From positions 1 to 64,000 of the forward strand of contig JAAWEK010000020.1 in the NCBI GenBank assembly GCA_022794265.1: a stretch of DNA of 64,000 bases, written 5' to 3'. The notes under the pieces are model-generated. The model ran no database searches. It saw nothing but the letters and a program-made list of their open reading frames with translations, and was not told where the DNA came from. This document shows positions 9,975-19,692 of this stretch, piece by piece. A program made the position numbers and the translations under genes. The stretch is from Lachnospiraceae bacterium. Its GTDB lineage: Bacteria > Bacillota > Clostridia > Lachnospirales > Lachnospiraceae. Each line of letters starts with the position of its first letter. Within the stretch, counting starts at the first letter, position 1.

Positions 9975-12698
9975 CTACGGTTTCTCCGAATTCATTATCA
10001 TATCACAGATTTCTGCCGCCAGTTCAGATATTTTATCATCTGCCAGTATCCCATATCCTGAATCTCCAAGATAATCCGCCTCATATCCGAACTCCTGATA
10101 TGAATAACCATCATCGATATACACCGTTCCCTGAAATTCACATGTATGGGAAAGTATATCTGATTTCTCCCCGTCTGAACTTCTCTCCGCCCGGTCCGAA
10201 AAAGCAGTAAATGCATAATACCTGGTTCCCAGTGCAAGGGTGGCGGTTTTATAAGAATCATTCCAGATATACCGGTAACCACAAGCCGCCGCCAGAGTTT
10301 TTGCAGGCACATACTCCGCCCCTGCCGCCCCGGAAACCGTTTCAAATACCCGCCCATTGCCGGAATCCAATTCTTTCTTTGCCTGCGCCGCCAGCAGTCC
10401 GTCCGTTTCGTCATTCTTTGACAGTTCTCCGTACCGGGCAAGACCTGCCAGAACTGCAGCGTTTATTTCCTGCCGGCTTAGGGAAGCAATATCTGTTTCA
10501 CTGCTGTCAGAAAGAAATTCCCCATCCAACAGTTTCTCCCCTATTTCCTCCATCATATTCTTCAGTTCACCGGCAGTCAGCCCCGAAGGATTTTTCTCTG
10601 AACCGCCCAGTAAATCCGAATGTTCGGATACCAGCCCTTCTATCTTCTGAATCAGCCCGTCATAGATATCCGTCGAATTCAGATATTTTTCCGCCAACAG
10701 TGAAGAATAAATATCCTGCAGGGTGTTGAAAACCTGTTTTGTATTGGAATCCAGAAACACCGCCAGTCCGTCAATCATCCGGTCAATATCCGTTATGGCT
10801 TCCCTGACAATTTCTCCGGTTCCGGTACTATCTCCCGACAGCGAGGCCGCCTTTACTTCCCCAATGGAATCCATTGCCGATTTGCTGAATTCCGCTATGG
10901 CTGACACACGGCTTCCCTCTTCCAATCCTGCTGTTGCCCCCGCCAGCCTGGCCTTTAACTCTGCAATCTGCCGCTCCAGGGTTTTCTTTTCCTCACTGCT
11001 TTCGTTTTCGTCTCCATTGCCCGCTTTCTCCAATTCTTTCTGAAGCTCTGCAATTTCTTCCGTCAATTCGTTAATCTCTTCCGACAATTTTTCTTCCAAA
11101 GCCTCTGCTTTTTCGCTGTTAGCTGAAATCATTGCCTCTATCCTGTCCGCTTCCTTTAAATTATTCTTATCCAATGCCTCCATTTTTTTCTGTATAAGTT
11201 CCTGCTTTTCTTCATACAATTCACTTAAGCCATTTTCCCCCTCTGCCCCGCCAGCGCCGGATTCCCTAAGTTTATCTTCCAGCCACTGCCTGTAATCTTC
11301 CACTTCCGCCAAAGCACTTTCCTGAAATGCATCCCCGGGAACCGCCGACTGAAAATTTCCGGTTTCATTTAACTTTTCGGTTAAAAAAGCTGCGGCTTCG
11401 TCAGAATCCCAACGCTCCGTTACCGCCTGTACCAGAAACTCCAATTCTCCTTTTATACCTGCCAGTTCCCTCTGATTCTCCGATACAATACTATTTAACA
11501 CTACTCTGGACGATTTTTTATTTAATTCAGCTTTATACTTATCATTAATCCCTGCCGCCAGTCTGGTTTCAAAGGCTGCTTCTCCCCGCTTTATCAGTTC
11601 TTCCGTTAAATAAATCCGTTCCGCAGACCGGTTGACAATTACATTATCGTTTACATTATAGATGACCGACAAATGGTCTGTATCCGTATCGCATTCTGAA
11701 TCCAGATGCTCCAGTGCATGCTGAATCAGCCTGTTGGCTTCATCATATTCCGCCTTTGATAATACAGTGTTTCCTTCCTTCAGGGTATTTCCGTCATGTT
11801 CCCGGTAACTATCTTCAATATTCTGAATACTGCTGTAAAGAGCCGTCAGTGTATCCGTTAAGGATGTACTCTCTTCTCCGTCCAGGGAATTTAATTTCTC
11901 CTCCAATGTCTCTAATAATTGGTTTACCTTATTGTATACATGAACCCTTCTGGCAGAATCCACCTTTGACATAACTTTATTTACAACTTCTTTGGTACCG
12001 TTGCTTCCGTTATTATCATTTAAAATCTGCAGATACCGGTTCAGCTCCCGGATTTCTCCGTCCCGTTCTCTGGTATATTCATCCTCCGTTTCTTCTTTAA
12101 AAAAATCCCGGATTATGTTTCGCATTTTTTTTAAATCCTTATTATTTTTATACTGCTCCTGAATATTCTGATACTGATTCTTCAAAGGTTCCAGTTCCTT
12201 CATACTTTCCAGTTCATAGGGGCTTATGATATCAAAAACGCATATTTCCCTGTTATTCCGCAAGTCATGTGTAACGCCGTCAGACCCGGTACGATACTCA
12301 AAAAAAAGCATATTTATTTCATCATCAGAAACCGCCTGGCTGCTGTCACCGGTCAGATCCAATACACTGGAAGCGTTACCCAGATTTATCCACGCTCCGT
12401 CGGCCAGTTCCGATTTATAATACATTGTCATCTGTCCGGAATCCACTGCTGACTGATAAGCCGTTTCATATAATTTGTCGGTCAATGCATTTAAATGAAT
12501 TAAATGGGTTCCTATTGCAATGGTAGAATTTTCAATTTCCGCTGCATTTATATGAACCGCCTGGCCGGAATCCCAGATTGCACTTACAACTCCGGTATTA
12601 TATAATACAAATATGAAAATTATAAATACCGAACAAATAATTGCAATCTTCATTTTCAAACGCAGGGCCTGCCTGATTTTCTTTATTTTTATACCCAT
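9975..12698 (-). CDS. Membrane-anchored coiled-coil protein with C-terminal copper-amine-oxidase-type stalk domain
   Basis: The protein has 907 residues. One membrane segment lies near residues 17-40, with a basic cytoplasmic start (KIKKIRQALRLKMK), so most of it lies outside the membrane. Residues about 43-150 form a conserved-looking globular part (IAIGTHLIHLNAL, YYKSELADGAWINL). Residues about 150-640 are long Glu/Lys-rich coiled coil. The C-terminal 130 residues match the copper amine oxidase N-domain pattern seen on many clostridial surface proteins (EYVPAKTLAAACGYRYIWN). It sits directly before the Rhs gene, 191 bases away, and 62 bases after the TolC-like gene. A scaffold or tether for the Rhs protein is possible (inference). 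I do not recognise a named family for the whole chain. Confidence 0.85.
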   Translation of the reverse strand: MGIKIKKIRQALRLKMKIAIICSVFIIFIFVLYNTGVVSAIWDSGQAVHINAAEIENSTIAIGTHLIHLNALTDKLYETAYQSAVDSGQMTMYYKSELADGAWINLGNASSVLDLTGDSSQAVSDDEINMLFFEYRTGSDGVTHDLRNNREICVFDIISPYELESMKELEPLKNQYQNIQEQYKNNKDLKKMRNIIRDFFKEETEDEYTRERDGEIRELNRYLQILNDNNGSNGTKEVVNKVMSKVDSARRVHVYNKVNQLLETLEEKLNSLDGEESTSLTDTLTALYSSIQNIEDSYREHDGNTLKEGNTVLSKAEYDEANRLIQHALEHLDSECDTDTDHLSVIYNVNDNVIVNRSAERIYLTEELIKRGEAAFETRLAAGINDKYKAELNKKSSRVVLNSIVSENQRELAGIKGELEFLVQAVTERWDSDEAAAFLTEKLNETGNFQSAVPGDAFQESALAEVEDYRQWLEDKLRESGAGGAEGENGLSELYEEKQELIQKKMEALDKNNLKEADRIEAMISANSEKAEALEEKLSEEINELTEEIAELQKELEKAGNGDENESSEEKKTLERQIAELKARLAGATAGLEEGSRVSAIAEFSKSAMDSIGEVKAASLSGDSTGTGEIVREAITDIDRMIDGLAVFLDSNTKQVFNTLQDIYSSLLAEKYLNSTDIYDGLIQKIEGLVSEHSDLLGGSEKNPSGLTAGELKNMMEEIGEKLLDGEFLSDSSETDIASLSRQEINAAVLAGLARYGELSKNDETDGLLAAQAKKELDSGNGRVFETVSGAAGAEYVPAKTLAAACGYRYIWNDSYKTATLALGTRYYAFTAFSDRAERSSDGEKSDILSHTCEFQGTVYIDDGYSYQEFGYEADYLGDSGYGILADDKISELAAEICDMIMNSEKP

Positions 12699-12760
12699 AC
12701 CATTTATCCTTTCCTCTTTTCTTTCCAGAGCGTGTAACCAATCCGTGTTTATTTCAGTCT

Positions 12761-14824
12761 TTACTCCGCAGACTGAACCATCTTAATCTGCAGCATATCC
12801 GTTTCAAACTCTCCTTTGCAGAGCAATTGCTTCTCTTTGTCATACAGGTATATTCTCATATCCTGAAAGGAATCCTGTAATATACTGAGATACCGGAACT
12901 CATCCGATATAGGAATCAGCGCCTCACTGAAAACTGCCTGTTCCTCCTTTGTAACCAGACGGTAATATGCTGCTCCGGCAAGTTCCGCTTTAATTTTCAG
13001 CTCTGACGTCCCGCTGCCGGTATCCTTACATTCATAGGTTCCCACAATGATATTGCTCTGGGGTTTGACGGCAAATCCGCCGCTGATATTCAGCTTTCCG
13101 TGATATACCGATGTATTTATCTCACAGTCATCCACGAAATCCTCATCCAAATAAAATCTAACAAACGCTGATTCCACATTTTCTAAATCCAGTGCCAAAT
13201 GCCGGATAACAGAAGAAACATCGGTCCGCTCCCCAATCCGGATTCCGTTTACCCACAATTCATAAAAATTAACCTCTGGTTCGAAGTTCTCCGGAATGGA
13301 TACACAGAATAAAAACAGGTTATCTTCCACTTTACTCTGAATAGTATACCAGGCGCCTTCATCCCCCTCTCTGATAATAATGCTGTCGCCGCCATCCACA
13401 GAATCCCCGCTGACATCCGTACCAGACAGCAAAGCGGTAATGCCGCCGCAGGTAAGCCGGTCATAGGAATATAACAATTCGGTATATGCCGCCAGGGAAT
13501 CCAGAATGTCCGTCTGGGTTTCTTCATATTCCGCCTGTAGTGCCTGTACCTCATCATACCCGGCTTCTCCCAGTTTGTTTTTTGCCGATACTTTCTGATA
13601 ATCCCTTTTCAGTGCATCTGCGTTATTTTTCAGGGATAAATATGCGTTCCGGGCAGTCACTATATTTTCAAATCCGGATTTTACCGCCTTTTCCTTTGCT
13701 TTCTGTATGGAAGTCTGTTCATTTACGGCAGCCGTATACTCCTTTGCCGCAGTCAGCAGTGCATACGGCTCGTCTTCTATATAGCGGATACCGGAAATCT
13801 GGCCCTTAAACCATTCTTTCGGAATTTTTATAAACAGTATTCTTATATTACCGGCCCAGGGAGCATCCACTGCTTTTTGCATGGCATCATATGCGTTTTT
13901 AAAAGCATCATAATCAATTTCCTGATTACCTTTTGCCATGTTCACATAGGATTGAATGTAACTCATGTTCCCGCCGTATTGGGTTCTCATCAGGGATTCA
14001 TATGTATTTAGTGACGTAAGCGCCAGACTGGCCGACAGTTTGGCCTCATAATATTCCTGGTCCATATCCAGTGTCCTCTGAAGCAGACCGTTTAGATGAT
14101 TCCGTCCTATTTCCGCCGTAACCAGCGGGCTGTCAAAGCGATACCCTGTTGAAACATCAATTCCAATCAGACCGGACAAATCCTCTTTTGCGTTTTCAAA
14201 GCTGCGCATAACTGCCGCCGTATCCGATTCCAGCTTATTCAGAGAAGACTGCATTTTATCCACGTCTTCCTGAACCCCATTCCCTGTCAGAACCCGGGCT
14301 TTATTTCTACTGATATCCTTTTTCAGTGTTTCCATCCGCTTCCGGTTAAATGAAATCTTTTCCTGATATACATATAACTTTACAAATAATAATTCTGTTT
14401 CTTCGTATATCTCATACACTACGTCACTTAACCGGTGTTTCTTTGCTGTAATATCTGACTGAATCTGCAGCGGTTTATAAGTAAACTCATATTCCTCCGC
14501 CAGGTCAGCCTTTTCCGGAAATTTAAAACTCAGCAACGGAGTCCAGCGAAATGTGGACATATTATGCTTTTTTAAAGCAATGGATTTTACTGCCTGTTCA
14601 TATTTAACCTGCAACAGCGTAATATCGCTTTTAACCGATTTATAATCCCTGCTATTCCTTAATGCCAGATTCTTTGCCTGGGAAACCGTCAGAATCTTTT
14701 TTCCGCTGTATGCATACACATCCATGTATTGCATATGGAAAACCGGTTGAAATATGCCGCCCGTACAACAAAACAACAGCGCTGCCATCACCAGTATACT
14801 GAGAATTTTCCTGTAAAAACCCAT
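12761..14824 (-). CDS. TolC/OEP-like coiled-coil exported protein
   Basis: The protein has 687 residues from the ATG at 14824, which has AGGAG nine bases upstream; an upstream in-frame GTG would put that site inside the gene. A signal-type hydrophobic segment (residues about 7-24) precedes ILTVSQAKNLALRNSRDY, the opening typical of outer-membrane-efflux (TolC) proteins. Long helices follow (about 40-240 and 360-450) in the paired arrangement of TolC repeats. The last 200 residues are beta-rich and not TolC-like. A TolC-like fold is odd in a single-membrane Gram-positive cell, where it may span the wall or act as a structural sheath (inference). It lies between the MORN and stalk-domain genes. 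Confidence 0.8.
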   Translation of the reverse strand: MGFYRKILSILVMAALLFCCTGGIFQPVFHMQYMDVYAYSGKKILTVSQAKNLALRNSRDYKSVKSDITLLQVKYEQAVKSIALKKHNMSTFRWTPLLSFKFPEKADLAEEYEFTYKPLQIQSDITAKKHRLSDVVYEIYEETELLFVKLYVYQEKISFNRKRMETLKKDISRNKARVLTGNGVQEDVDKMQSSLNKLESDTAAVMRSFENAKEDLSGLIGIDVSTGYRFDSPLVTAEIGRNHLNGLLQRTLDMDQEYYEAKLSASLALTSLNTYESLMRTQYGGNMSYIQSYVNMAKGNQEIDYDAFKNAYDAMQKAVDAPWAGNIRILFIKIPKEWFKGQISGIRYIEDEPYALLTAAKEYTAAVNEQTSIQKAKEKAVKSGFENIVTARNAYLSLKNNADALKRDYQKVSAKNKLGEAGYDEVQALQAEYEETQTDILDSLAAYTELLYSYDRLTCGGITALLSGTDVSGDSVDGGDSIIIREGDEGAWYTIQSKVEDNLFLFCVSIPENFEPEVNFYELWVNGIRIGERTDVSSVIRHLALDLENVESAFVRFYLDEDFVDDCEINTSVYHGKLNISGGFAVKPQSNIIVGTYECKDTGSGTSELKIKAELAGAAYYRLVTKEEQAVFSEALIPISDEFRYLSILQDSFQDMRIYLYDKEKQLLCKGEFETDMLQIKMVQSAE

Positions 14825-14856
14825 ACCATCAGCTCCTAACACAATTTGAAAGAATA

Positions 14857-16080
14857 TTATACCCCTTCACATTTCCAAAACACAAACCGCCCTTCTTTTT
14901 CCGTACAGTAGAAGGTATACAACAATCCGTTATTCTCAAAACTGTAAATATATATTTCTCTGGTTTTATCATAATCCGTCACTTCAATGACATCCCGAAA
15001 TGAAGAATCACTTTTCATCTCAATCTTCTCAAACTCCCGGTTTCCTGAATCAACCAGCAGATTCACCGCTACGCATTCCATCAGGGTCAAATTGGTATTG
15101 CCCTCATAAACCGGTTCCCCCAGATATTCCCTGATTCCGGGTATAGTGGTAAACCTTCTTTTCTGCAGACAAAAGGTATCTTTAAAAACAATGACTCCTC
15201 CAGCCCTGTAAGTCTCCTCTAATGTATCCTCACCGCTGATTCCCCAATAGAGCGCCTGGATATCCGGCATTACCACCCCAAACTCCTGCCCTGAGGAATA
15301 AACGATTCTCTCTCCGGTATACATATCCGAAATTTCCTGTGTGGTTTTTCCCGGTATATCACTATATAACAATTCTCCGCTACTAAAATTCCCGGTAAAA
15401 ACCGGATTTCCACTTTCATCAAATAATTTTCCCGTACCGTTTTTTTCGCTCTCAGAAAATTCTCCCTCATATTCTTTTACACCGTTATCCCGGTACAAAA
15501 CCCCTGTACCCGAAAACTCATTATCCTTAAACTCACCCTCATACCATAACATCTGATTGTTATAATAGCGCTTCCCGGTTCCGTTATACATATTTTGAGC
15601 AAATTCTCCGCTATAAACAAGATTTCCTTCTTTACCGTATAGATTTCCTTTTCCTTCCACCACTCCGTCCTTCATACTTCCTTCATATGCCCGGTATCCT
15701 GATTTTCCCAGTATCCTTACCTGCCCCGAATGAAAGCGCAACGGAACTGCATCATACCGGTAGGTTAAAATTCCACTATCTTTTCCTGAGTTTCCCATAA
15801 TGTTTACCGGCTTCATGCCGGTTATATAAACGATGCAGACCAGCCCCAGAAAAACAACCACGGCAAATGCCAGTTTTTTGCTGACCATCCACTTAAAAAC
15901 CGTATAATAATCATCCTTATCCCTGGGTTTTACATCCAGAAGACCGGTTAAAAACTTTTTTATCCGGATTAACAGATGCTCTTTCACATACCGGGGATTT
16001 GTATACGTCCAGATGAATGCCAGTATTTTTGCAAACTTTTCCCTGACGATATTGATATAAATCCTTAAAACTGACAGCAT
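14857..16080 (-). CDS. Membrane protein with MORN repeats
   Basis: The protein has 407 residues, with an ATG preceded by AGAGG. A basic cytoplasmic N-terminus of about 70 residues leads to one membrane helix (LAFAVVVFLGLVCIVYITG, about 72-90). Outside it come five or six MORN-type repeats (about 130-235; YEGSMKDG, YSGEFAQN, YEGEFKDN, YEGEFSES), a 23-residue toxin_2/MORN pattern usually forming a beta-sheet scaffold. A separate C-terminal domain of about 170 residues is not recognised. It is 24 bases from the upstream sensor gene and 32 bases from the TolC-like gene, so co-expression is very likely. Its role in the locus is unknown. Confidence 0.88.
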   Translation of the reverse strand: MLSVLRIYINIVREKFAKILAFIWTYTNPRYVKEHLLIRIKKFLTGLLDVKPRDKDDYYTVFKWMVSKKLAFAVVVFLGLVCIVYITGMKPVNIMGNSGKDSGILTYRYDAVPLRFHSGQVRILGKSGYRAYEGSMKDGVVEGKGNLYGKEGNLVYSGEFAQNMYNGTGKRYYNNQMLWYEGEFKDNEFSGTGVLYRDNGVKEYEGEFSESEKNGTGKLFDESGNPVFTGNFSSGELLYSDIPGKTTQEISDMYTGERIVYSSGQEFGVVMPDIQALYWGISGEDTLEETYRAGGVIVFKDTFCLQKRRFTTIPGIREYLGEPVYEGNTNLTLMECVAVNLLVDSGNREFEKIEMKSDSSFRDVIEVTDYDKTREIYIYSFENNGLLYTFYCTEKEGRFVFWKCEGV

Positions 16081-16103
16081 GAAACCTCTCTTTCCCGCAG
16101 ATT

Positions 16104-18776
16104 TTAAATATCCGCAAATAAATTATGCCGGATTTCCCCGAAGTCTCCGGCATTCAGCATAGCTTCACAGGTAAACAGATACCATCTGGCAATACCGTCC
16201 TCCGGACATTCCTTTAAAACTGCCGAAAACTTATTTCGTGCCAGATAAAAATCGTTTTGATAAAACATCTGAATTCCCTCCTGAAATCTTATATCCGTTT
16301 TTTGTCTGTTATTTTTTTCATGTTCCGAATATACCTCCAGCATTTCATAAAGCTGAAATGTCTGATTCAGGGATTCTGATACCACATAACCGATATACCG
16401 CACAGAAAATCCCCGGCGCTGTTTCCGAATCACGGAATCGGTGACCGCCATGCGGACTCCCATCTTTCTCAGTTCCGGTATAAACCGGCTTAACTCTTCA
16501 ATTTCCCGGGAAGAAACAAAAGGAAAAATCTGTTCTTCTGTTCCTGCCGCCCCGAATAACACACTGGTTTTATGAAGGAGCGCAACCGGCCGGCACCCGT
16601 CAGCAGCCATTACCCGTATGGTATCAATTCCGAATGCAAAGGCTTTCTCTGCAGAATCGGGAAACAATATGTTAACCAATGACAGATTACAGTCGTTTGA
16701 CAGCAGAATCCCCAGGTTTTCCTCACAGTTCCTGTTGATGATCCGAAAACAACGGTTGATAAATTTCATTTGTTTCGCCGGATTTCTGCCATATAGTTCT
16801 TTTTCACCGTCTGCGGATATCATGCCCACTGTTCCGCTGATATATTTCATATCCCCGGGCTGTATCTTCATTACGGAATCCCGGTTCATTAATTTTTCTA
16901 TTTTCTTTGGGACAAAACGATAATAGGATTGGAGAATACCTTCCATTTTGTAATTTTTCTTCTGCAGCGCCTGACACATTTTTTCAAACGAAACCCACAT
17001 GGAGCCGATTTCATGTTCCGGCAGTTTTATTTTTATAAATTTATACCCTGGTTCGTAAATCCTTCCTTCCGCCGCCCGGACCATGGCCTTTGATAACCGC
17101 CTGACAGGACGGAGGGCAATTTGAACGGAAATAACCAGCAGCACCACCGTAATAATCAGAATACACAAGGCTGCCGTCAATAACCGTACCACCGCCTCTT
17201 TTTCTTTCCGGCCCATATCCTGCATGGATACTGCCGTTACCAGACAGAGCCTTGGCTCTGTGCCTCTGTTCAGCGGCGCCGCAGTAACGGAATAAGTTCC
17301 CTTTTCCGTTTCCAGCACTTCCGAAATCCTTTCATTCTGCTCCATGCTCTGGCAGACCAGTGATACGGCCTTTTCGGAAAATACGGCGCCGGAGGAACTT
17401 CCTGTTATGATATGGTCTGTTCCGCTTCCAAGAAAGTAGGATTGTCTGCTGTCAGTGTCAAAATACAGCAGATATTGAAGGGAACCGGACCATTCTCCGG
17501 AATCTTCCGCCAGATTGTCCAAAAAAAGAACATTTAGCTTCCGATAATCTTCACTATGATAAAAAGTATATAGAAAATCATTATTTCCACCGTCTTTTTC
17601 TTCCATTATCTGTCCAAATCTGATTTCCTCCAGCAGACTTATCTGTATCTGATTACTTAGAGCGGCAAAATCCTTTCGTTCCCCTTTCATGGCATCCCGG
17701 GTGGCAGTATATGACGAATAAGTTAACGCTGCAATCAGTACCGCTGCCATTTCAACGGATATCATGGAAATCCTTACCGCCAGATGCCTTGATTTCCCAT
17801 ATCCCCAACTGAGAAGAAAAATGACAAACACTGCAGAAAAATAGATAAGGGTTGCCACCATAAACCAAACCGTTGGCGCGTGTTTCTGTTTTCCCGAATC
17901 ATTCAGCGTTTTTGTTCTTGGCATAAGAATACCATCTTCCAATGTGTACAACAGAATATTTCCATTTTTTTCAGCGGCCAGAATATGAATTTCCCCCTGT
18001 TGCTCTCCAACCATGGATATCACGGTAAATTCTTCTGTTTTTATAGAGTCACCCTGACCGGAGTATAATATATGTTCCCTCTGACTATACCAGAAAAGAG
18101 TTTTGTCCCGCAGCGCAACAGCCGTACATCCTCCTTCCGCTACCCCGTTGATTCTGACCGGTTCCCCCTCCCCAAGAGACCAGACATTTCCTGCGCAGCT
18201 CAATACATAAGAATCGTCGGTTCCGTACAGGATATCCTTGGGCTGTTCCGTCATATCCCTCTCCAGTATTAAATTCATACTTCCGGGTTCCGAACGTAAA
18301 TCATATTCATATATCTCAACTTTTTCTGTTTCCGCTGCCACGCTTAAATATAACCTTTCCTCCCGGAATGATAGCCGTTTTATCTCTATATTTTTATCAG
18401 TTTCGAATATATTCTTCCCTTTTCCGTCTGTCACAGAATACTTTATGATTTTCCATTTTTTTTTACCGGATTGGGTGGCGTAAAACCGGAATAATATATA
18501 AATATCATCGTTATCCACTGCCATATCCGTAATCTTTACCTGTTGTCCACCGTTATTGTGATGAAAAGAAGCCGTCAGGCTCATTCTGTCACTCCTGTCC
18601 AGCTTTACGATATCCGACCGGTGTTCCGTATTTTTCACCATATAGATAGTTCCGTTTCCGTCTCCCCGCATCCACCTCTCAAACTGATTCAGATTTAACT
18701 CAAATCTCTGATTGATATTAAAAATAAGAACAAAATACAAAGCTGCAATTGCCAGAATCACAATTAATTTTTTCAT
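16104..18776 (-). CDS. Multi-pass sensor with HAMP and degenerate class III nucleotide cyclase domain
   Basis: The protein has 890 residues from the ATG at 18776, which has GGAGG upstream. It starts with a membrane helix, then about 260 extracellular residues with propeller-like repeats. Two helices (about 290-340), a second extracellular segment and another helix (about 506-530) follow. Then come a HAMP-like linker and a region aligned with adenylate cyclases: YYRFVPKK near 620 and QPGDM. The metal-binding aspartates of real cyclases are missing. The usual FSDIRGFT is replaced by MISADGEKEL, and the GDAIMALFP region reads NCNLSLVNILFP. The C-terminus looks TPR-like (FYQNDFYLARNKFSAVLKECPEDG). 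It is probably a pseudo-cyclase signal or scaffold protein rather than a cAMP producer. Confidence 0.82.
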   Translation of the reverse strand: MKKLIVILAIAALYFVLIFNINQRFELNLNQFERWMRGDGNGTIYMVKNTEHRSDIVKLDRSDRMSLTASFHHNNGGQQVKITDMAVDNDDIYILFRFYATQSGKKKWKIIKYSVTDGKGKNIFETDKNIEIKRLSFREERLYLSVAAETEKVEIYEYDLRSEPGSMNLILERDMTEQPKDILYGTDDSYVLSCAGNVWSLGEGEPVRINGVAEGGCTAVALRDKTLFWYSQREHILYSGQGDSIKTEEFTVISMVGEQQGEIHILAAEKNGNILLYTLEDGILMPRTKTLNDSGKQKHAPTVWFMVATLIYFSAVFVIFLLSWGYGKSRHLAVRISMISVEMAAVLIAALTYSSYTATRDAMKGERKDFAALSNQIQISLLEEIRFGQIMEEKDGGNNDFLYTFYHSEDYRKLNVLFLDNLAEDSGEWSGSLQYLLYFDTDSRQSYFLGSGTDHIITGSSSGAVFSEKAVSLVCQSMEQNERISEVLETEKGTYSVTAAPLNRGTEPRLCLVTAVSMQDMGRKEKEAVVRLLTAALCILIITVVLLVISVQIALRPVRRLSKAMVRAAEGRIYEPGYKFIKIKLPEHEIGSMWVSFEKMCQALQKKNYKMEGILQSYYRFVPKKIEKLMNRDSVMKIQPGDMKYISGTVGMISADGEKELYGRNPAKQMKFINRCFRIINRNCEENLGILLSNDCNLSLVNILFPDSAEKAFAFGIDTIRVMAADGCRPVALLHKTSVLFGAAGTEEQIFPFVSSREIEELSRFIPELRKMGVRMAVTDSVIRKQRRGFSVRYIGYVVSESLNQTFQLYEMLEVYSEHEKNNRQKTDIRFQEGIQMFYQNDFYLARNKFSAVLKECPEDGIARWYLFTCEAMLNAGDFGEIRHNLFADI

Positions 18777-18836
18777 ACCTTCCTCCATTCCGCCAAACCG
18801 TTCCCCATCCCCGCCGGCATCCCTTTCCGCCAGTCC

Positions 18837-19676
18837 TTATATCAGTGTCTCTGTTCCTATTTTCTTAAATGGGTTAATAAACAAACGGAACAGTCTGACT
18901 TCGCCGGATAGTATCTGTGACAATAGTATGACCAGGGTCAGCAGTATTAAAATAATACAGGCGAACAGCAACAGACGGAATAAAATATCTTTTTTACTTT
19001 CCAGAAAATGTTTCCATTTAGTCCGCAATCCGGGCTTTTTTTCCGATTCCCCGGTTAGTATGATATCTCTGTATAATTCTGAAAAATCTGTATATCCCCT
19101 TTTATATGTTTTTTTCCTGATCAAATCATAGCTTTTTCCTTTTTTTCTGCGGCAGGGTTCCAGCAGACTTACAATAATCTCCCCACACCGCCTTGCACAG
19201 TCCCGGCCAGTGCGGTTATCATCATAGCTGCCCAGGTCCAGAAACCAGGAAAAAGATATACTGTTATCCCTCTGAATCTGTATATTCTTCTGTGTCAATA
19301 TTAAATACAATAATTGAGGCGGAATTTTTGATACCATACACTGAATGACAAGATTTATGCATATTACTTCACATTCCTCTGGAGAAAGCAGATTCCCCAT
19401 GTAAAATTCGGTCAGGGGACGTTCATTTTCATAGGGAAGCACCAGCCCCAGAGAATCCTCTGCCGAGAAATACTCCGGGCATAAAGATTCTTCTGTTTCA
19501 CAGGTTTCAAATGCTTTGATGATCTGTCCACCAATCTGCCGCTGTTTTATCAGTATCACGGTGTAATAAAGATTTCCCGTAAATTTGATGTCCCTGCATA
19601 CATACACTTCATTGATTTCCGAAGCGAATACCTGACTGACTACCATAAGAAGCCGCTTTTCCGTCTTAAAAGTCAT
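18837..19676 (-). CDS. Pseudokinase-like single-pass membrane protein
   Basis: The protein has 279 residues. Residues 1-215 are cytoplasmic and read like a degenerate protein-kinase fold: an N-lobe of strands with YYTVILIKQ, then helices in LSPEECEVICINLVIQCM and a loop IQIQRDNSISFSWFLDLGSYDD in the place of a catalytic/activation segment. No HRD, DFG or glycine loop is visible. One membrane helix (about 230-252) is followed by a 27-residue outer tail. The layout recalls EssB/YukC of type VII secretion (pseudokinase, then helix) but with a much shorter outer part. The match is by eye only. The gene starts 16 bases after the preceding stop, with a GGGGG ribosome site. Confidence 0.65.
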   Translation of the reverse strand: MTFKTEKRLLMVVSQVFASEINEVYVCRDIKFTGNLYYTVILIKQRQIGGQIIKAFETCETEESLCPEYFSAEDSLGLVLPYENERPLTEFYMGNLLSPEECEVICINLVIQCMVSKIPPQLLYLILTQKNIQIQRDNSISFSWFLDLGSYDDNRTGRDCARRCGEIIVSLLEPCRRKKGKSYDLIRKKTYKRGYTDFSELYRDIILTGESEKKPGLRTKWKHFLESKKDILFRLLLFACIILILLTLVILLSQILSGEVRLFRLFINPFKKIGTETLI

Positions 19677-19692
19677 TTTCTGCGCCCCCTGA

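Noticed and set aside
10211-11043. Plus-strand ORFs opposite the stalk-domain protein
   Set aside because: They are antisense shadows with proline/serine-rich composition and no ribosome sites.
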